A stretch of DNA of 64,000 nt. Source: Trichuris trichiura (lineage: Eukaryota; Nematoda; Enoplea; Trichinellida; Trichuridae). Where the stretch lies: positions 629,001-693,000 of the forward strand of contig JBAJFE010000011.1 of assembly GCA_037903355.1 (NCBI GenBank), in the 5' to 3' direction. The position numbers and the translations under genes were made by a program. Each line of letters opens with the position of its first letter. Position 1 is the stretch's first letter. Shown in pieces: positions 58,700 to 64,000 of this stretch. Below the pieces are notes generated by a model, which searched no databases, was not told where the DNA came from, and saw only the letters and a program-made list of their open reading frames with translations.

Positions 58700-60690
58700 A
58701 AGTATAGAATTTTATCGTTTCAGCGTATAAGAGGTTAAGCTACATCTTACAAGTGCAAACATTAGCACTGACTACTATACGATTAAAGCAAACAAATGCT
58801 CAAACAATTTCTTCCCTCTGGCTGATATAATGAACTGATAACCTATTTCGTTGACCTTGAAGAACGATCGTATTTACTCAGTTAGAATGATATTTACTCT
58901 GATTGTATAAACATTGGGAGCAAAGAACGTTTTGAAATATGATTATCCCTTTAAAAAGATATGATTTTGACGAATTCCTAAATGCTTAGTCTGATAACGT
59001 TCACTTAAAAGTGGTGCAATTTCTTCAGTAAGCGATAGGAAAAGGAAAAGAAGAATAAGTTTATCGAGAAAAAGAAAAAATAATACTCTTTTCCGTCAAT
59101 TAGAATCTACAGTATTTCAAATTTACTCTAAAAAATGTTGGTTGAACAGAGACTGACTGCTGTGCATACAGCATTTTACAACCTTAAAATCCATGGCAAC
59201 TGATAAAAGAACTGAAAGAGGCTTTGTTCTTAAAACAAATTTACTTTTTGATGTTCCGTCTTTAATGGGGAATTAAATTACTGGTTTTCACGGGTGTATC
59301 CGTTTTCATGTTGGGTATACGTCACTTGTTATCCTTAGGAATTTGAATGACAAAGTTCCGGTAGATTTCGTGAACGGTCGGTTTCATGGGCAACTATCAA
59401 TCGTCATCGAAAAAGAAAAACAAATTTAGGCTGGTTTTTCCGTACAAACTACATTACACATGAAACACTTCCAAATAACTCCATTATTGAACTATACAAA
59501 AAGATACGACGTATTGCTTTCTCATCTTTTCTTACCAAGTAGAGCTTTCAGGGCGGATTGTTGCTCGCCATCAACGCTGATTCAAAGGACCTTCGACAGG
59601 GTGCGATAAACCTTAAATCTCAACTTAATAAGAAAATATTAGTAACAATAATTACAAGTCTAAATATAAGTTGTGCTTTTACAAAAACGTTATATTCACA
59701 AAAAAATAGAATCACGATTTAAGAGTTTTTACCGTAAAGGATTTATATTCACAGCTATCCATTGTAGGTGGGACTTAACTGGTGAAAGTTTGTTGAAATG
59801 TCAATTATTTTCCAGTTTCTGATTTGGCCATCGTTGAAACTCTGTTTAAACCCGCTGAAGTTTGTATGTAGTGTGATATGCTCTATGTTTGCACAAAATT
59901 GTCTTCGATAATTTTTTGTTCCTTCTTTCTCTTTCCCTTCGTTCGCATTTTTCTACCTTATTCCTTTCCTTCTTTAATAGTCCTTCGTCGTTTCTTTTCG
60001 TCTTTCTCATCTTTCTCATGGTGTTTTCTATGCTTCCTTTCCGTCTTTCATATCATCCGGGTTTCTACGGCTTTCTTCTTCCATCGCTTTATTCTTGTCC
60101 ACTTGCCACTATGAACTGTATTCATTTGCGTTTCGTTCATTATTCTTTTGTTCTTTCTTTACCTCAATTTTACTGTATTCTTAAAGTTTCGAGCAAACAG
60201 CACAGTTGTTCGCTTTATCTGTTTGCTTCTCTACTCATACCTTTTATACACCGCCAACTTCAACCTGTTTAAAGAGAGCTTAAACGATGAGCACTTTTGA
60301 AACTGGAAAACAATTCGCAATACCCACTTTTCTGAAAATATTTACTTTAAATCTAAAACTGAAAGAAATCTATCATTCTCTTCTATAATTAATTCACGTC
60401 ATGCCGTTTACGTGCGTTACTTTTCACGTTTAACTGCAAATACATAAAAGTATCCCGACGATGACAAAATAAACTTTCAAGTCAGACTGACTCGCTTTCT
60501 TTTCACGCAACTCTCACATTCAGCTGCAGTCAACATCCACCCTTTCTAGTTAAGCTAAACACCTTTTTTTCCAAATGAAACAAATTTACGCACAGTTAAA
60601 ATATGACGTCTCAGTTTGACGTGCCTTCTTTTGACGCAAAAGTGAAAAGACGTTACGTGTCTGTTTGGCGCGTCTTTTTGTGACGCGAAA
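58700..60690. other. Intergenic stretch with pyrimidine-rich tract
   Basis: No supportable gene. The region 59915-60235 is pyrimidine-rich on the plus strand and gives spurious Phe/Leu/Ser-rich frames. Confidence 0.4.
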
Positions 60691-60699
60691 CGGTTTCAT

Positions 60700-63420
60700 G
60701 CGGCTTCCGGTAGCCCCCTCGCAGACAAAAAACTTGTCCACGCGCTCCGGAGGCCTCATCAGTATTTTTGAAATTAGTGGTACCTGCTTTTCCTTTAACT
60801 ACTGTACCATTAATCCAAAAACTAGCATTTTATCATATTTCCAGCTGTCCTTTGCTCGCACAAGCACTGAAAAATCGGAATGGCACTGACCGTAAGTATA
60901 GGGGCACTATATTAGCCAGTTAAAAGTTCCTGCATGCGCCCCTCAGAATATACAAGTGCGGCTCCATTGGAACACCACAATCATAGCAATCTGCAGGTTC
61001 CAAAGCTCTATAGCGGGGCAGCACAGCCATCTGTTGGCAATACGCATTAAGGAGTACGATTGTGCCCGTAACTTTCCATTTCGTTTCGGATGAAGCGATG
61101 GCGCAAAAAACTGCTTCCTCGTCGCTCGGCCTTTCATTACCTTTTTCACAGAAGCGTTTTGGCGCATCTATAGCCGTATCGAAGATAAAACCGTTCTCCT
61201 GCGAGCGTTAGACGGCTAGTGACTATTTTTGAAAATACTACTCCCTTCTTATCGTTAACCTACTGTACGAAGAATGTAAAGACAGAATTTTTTCATATCC
61301 CCAGCATCCCGTAGCTCAAAAGATCTCGGAAAAATCCCAACTATGCTCTCTACAAGTATGCGGCTATGATATTCGCTACTTAAACTACCAAAACCGCTCT
61401 TGTATAGCCAGGTCTATGCGCGCCCTGGCTATTCAAGAGCGGTTTTGGTAGAACACCGCCACAACCAAAACCTATAGTTTCCAGAATAATGCAGGAATAC
61501 GTTTATGCCGGCTGCGTTAGATTTGGATTCAAATGAAGCCATCGCGCAGAAAAACGCGCTCATTATAGTTCTGCGTTTCCGTTCCCATAACAGAGAACCG
61601 ATACTGCGCTACTGAAGCGCTCTCGCACACAAAACACTAGTCAGGCGCGCAGAGGAAGGCCTATGAGTATTTTTGAAAAAAGTGCTACCTGCTTTTCGTA
61701 CATATACTGTATGAAGAAAGAGATTTCTCCTATTTCCAGCCTCCCCTGGCACGAAAATTCTGAATGCTGCTCTCCATAAGTATAGGAACATAATACTCGC
61801 TACGTAAAGTTCTTCGTCCATGCGCGGCCAGTGTATAGAAGACCGCCTTTTGTCGATCACCGCGACAAACGAAACTTACAGCTTCCAAAGTCTCTATCCG
61901 ACCCAGAGCATCCACTTAGCAGCAAGGAGGATGCACCGAACACGTTTTTGAGCACTCCTTTCGATTTAGTTTCAAATGAAGCCATCGCGCAGAAGAACAG
62001 GCTCCCTATCCGTCCGCGTATCAAATCCCACTCCGCAAAAATCGACAGCGCTACTACAGCCCTCTAGCTCGCAAAAAACTTTTCCGCCGCTCATGCGACC
62101 CCTAATTAGGAATTTTGAAAATACTGGTACCTGCTTTTCGTTCACCTACTGTATGAAGAATGTAAAAAGACATGCTTTCATGTTTCTGGTCTTCCGTTGC
62201 ACAAGCGAGCTCCAGAAAACAGGAATATGGCTCTGCGTAGGTATACGCGCATAATATTCGGCAGTTAAACTTCTTCATTACCGTGCCCCCAGGGCAAGGA
62301 AAAACAACTTCAGTCAAACACCGCCATCAGGAAGTCTAACAGCTTCTAAGACTCGTACGCGACTCAGCACAGCTGTATAAAAGCTAGTACGGTCCATGAT
62401 TTGGTTTCTGCGGCCACTTTCCATTTCTCCTCGGACGATGGGATCACGAGCATAAAAAAGGGTGAGTTTCCCTCGGTGTTCCCGTTCCCACTCCACAGGA
62501 GCATCACAGCGGTTCTACGGTTCTTTCACGGATGAAAGACCTATCCGGCGCGCAGCGGACAGAATGCGAGTATTGTTGAAAATTTCGGTACCTGCGTTTC
62601 GTTCACCTACTGTACGAAGAATGTAAAAAAAGAACTATTTCTTGTTTTCGGCTGCGGATTGTCAAAACGAGCAACGAAAAATCTCAACATTGCTTTCCAT
62701 AAGTGTAGCGGCATAATATTCGCTAGCTAAAGTACTTCCTCCATGCGCGTTGAATGTATAGAAGAGCAGCTTGCGTCGAACAGCGCCAGGGGAACAAACG
62801 AAACCTATAGCTTCCAAAGTTTCTACGCAACCCAACGTAGCTACTTAAAAAAAGGAATGATGCAGGAATACTTTTCTGCCCGCTGCTCTCTGTTTGGTTT
62901 CAAATGAAGCATCACGCAGAAAAACAGTCTCGTTACCGGTCAGCACTTCCGTTCCCATTCCTCAGGACCATTAGAGGTCCACTGTAGCCATCTCGTCGAC
63001 AAAAGATTTCTCCAACGCGCAGGGGACGGCCTGTGAATGTTTTTGAAACTACCGCTACCTGCTTTGCGTTCATCTACTGTACGAAAAATGTAAAAAGAGA
63101 CGTTTTTAATATTTTCAGCTTTCCGTTCATTACTCGACCTCTGAAAACTAGGAATATGGCTCCGCTTAACTATAGGCGCATACTATTGCCAGTTAAACTA
63201 CGTCTTCTAGGTGTCTCCAGGCTTTAGAAGAGGAACGTTAGACGATCACGGTCATCAAGAGATATAATGGCGTCGAGGAGTCGTACGGGAACCAACACAG
63301 CTGTCTAAGAGCTAGAACATTGCAGGATTATGTTTCTAGCGCTACTTTCCATATCGCATCGAAAGGGAAAGCGAAAGCAGGCCTCTGTTGCTGAGCCTTT
63401 CGTTTCCCATTCACCTAAAT
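60700..63420. repeat. About 455-bp tandem repeat, six diverged copies
   Basis: Landmark TTTTTGAAAATACTGGTACC-like sequence recurs near 60760, 61213, 61663, 62107, 62571 and 63035 (444-464 bp apart). Each copy then has a TACTGTACGAAGAATGTAAA-like segment, a TTTCCAGC-like segment, ATAAGTATAGG-like sequence, CAGTTAAAC and a late module of two types: TTTCAAATGAAGCCATCGCG in copies 2, 3 and 5, and CCATTTC..TCGGATGAAGCGATGG in copies 1, 4 and 6. Divergence between copies is high, so the array is old. A short plus-strand frame (GTCFSFTYCTKNVK-like) is open in all six. Confidence 0.85.
61385..61451. repeat. Long near-perfect hairpin inside copy 2 of the 455-bp array
   Basis: CTACCAAAACCGCTCTTGTA plus TAGCCAGG pairs with CCTGGCTA plus TTCAAGAGCGGTTTTGGTAG: about 28 bp with one mismatch and an 11-base loop (TCTATGCGCGC). 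The other five copies lack the left arm. Confidence 0.85.
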
Positions 63421-64000
63421 GATGTTTGAAAGACGATCAAGGAAGACAGATTTTTAACAAATCTGACACTAACGATTACTGAAGGGAAACAGCGGAATGA
63501 AAATCATAACCGTAAACGATCTTTTCAGATATCAGTACATTAGAGGAAAATATAAGGGAATTAGGAAAGTCTCTTAAATTTTATTTAAAGAACAAAAAGG
63601 TCACCCAATATCTACTCCACAATCTGAAGCGACAAAATCTTAGTTTCGGAAGACAAACGTTAAGGCATCTTGTACAAAGTTGAATGCAGCTGTTCGAACC
63701 TTTATGCAGAAGAAACTGAGCTAAACCTAAGTGAGCGATTCAAAGAACATAAGAAACATTTAATCTGGTTTAAATGTACTCATTTGAGGAGCAATGTCTC
63801 GCCGGTTTAACACATTGAGCATTATAACAAAAAATTACATACGTACATTCATGAAAAACGCTTACCAGGGGCGACATGATTAAGAAAAATTCAGTCTGCA
63901 AGAATTACTAAACCGACGCGACCAATAAACAACCCAACCATGATTCCTCGTTATTGCTATTTTTGAAAATCATAAACGCTGATAAGAAAATTCTGCTGTG
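63421..64000. other. Right-edge non-coding stretch
   Basis: AT-rich sequence after the tandem array; no feature supported. Confidence 0.35.

Noticed and set aside
59878..60272. Overlapping Phe/Ser-rich plus-strand frames
   Set aside because: Arise from a pyrimidine-rich tract; two frames are open at once, which argues against coding.
61385..61451. Hairpin as a confident microRNA gene
   Set aside because: The stem length fits, but it is inside a tandem repeat and the other five copies lack it; a template switch explains it without invoking a small RNA.

Overview
The window looks like nuclear DNA from an invertebrate animal. Its two well-resolved genes are interrupted by mostly 48-94 bp GT-AG introns, and everything else is repeat-rich, AT-leaning, gene-poor sequence. 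A plastin with two EF-hand regions and four CH domains, very short introns, and Ty3/gypsy, Penelope-like, hAT-like and fold-back repeats would fit a nematode, perhaps of the Trichuris/Trichinella kind. That assignment is inference; no rRNA or species marker is present.

Layout. 1504-4665: a recently inserted Ty3/gypsy-type LTR retrotransposon on the minus strand, with 205-bp LTRs and a GTAAT target duplication. Its single ORF carries Gag, protease and integrase but has lost reverse transcriptase and nearly all of RNase H. 5547-8241 (-): a complete eight-exon GMC oxidoreductase (619 aa) that appears to lack the second canonical catalytic residue. 14930-18113 (-): a complete eleven-exon plastin/fimbrin (641 aa). 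18-26 kb: no convincing gene, one large palindrome and a (CA)n-anchored dispersed repeat. 26.07-26.65 kb (+): a candidate two-exon gene for a small acidic protein. 27.4-30.5 kb: about 25 copies of a 123-bp satellite whose minus strand stays open over long stretches. 30.5-35 kb: decayed fragments resembling the C-terminal end of a Penelope-like element (PLE), apparently amplified in tandem. 36.0-36.5 kb: a hAT-like non-autonomous element. 36.8-37.9 kb (-): a broken gene for a secreted collagen-like protein.

40.3-43.3 kb is a nest of (TTA)n microsatellites, a palindromic element and a PLE (RT plus GIY-YIG) flanked by long inverted repeats. 44.6-45.3 kb holds an unidentified coding-like region with a frame break. 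46.1-46.7 kb is a second copy of the (CA)n-anchored repeat. 48-50 kb has three fold-back elements. 51-59 kb has many short intron-like intervals without recognisable proteins, plus tandem arrays of 21 bp, about 41 bp and about 135 bp. 60.7-63.4 kb is a six-copy array of about 455 bp.

The most unusual signals are a family of palindromic elements sharing an 18-bp core (ACCAACGRATGGATGAGC) at seven loci, the RT-less but young LTR element, the tandem PLE C-terminal modules, the open-frame satellite with higher-order structure, and a hairpin in the 455-bp array that looks like a template-switch product. The genes do not form a pathway: a cytoskeletal gene and an oxidoreductase gene sit in a repeat-dominated region.
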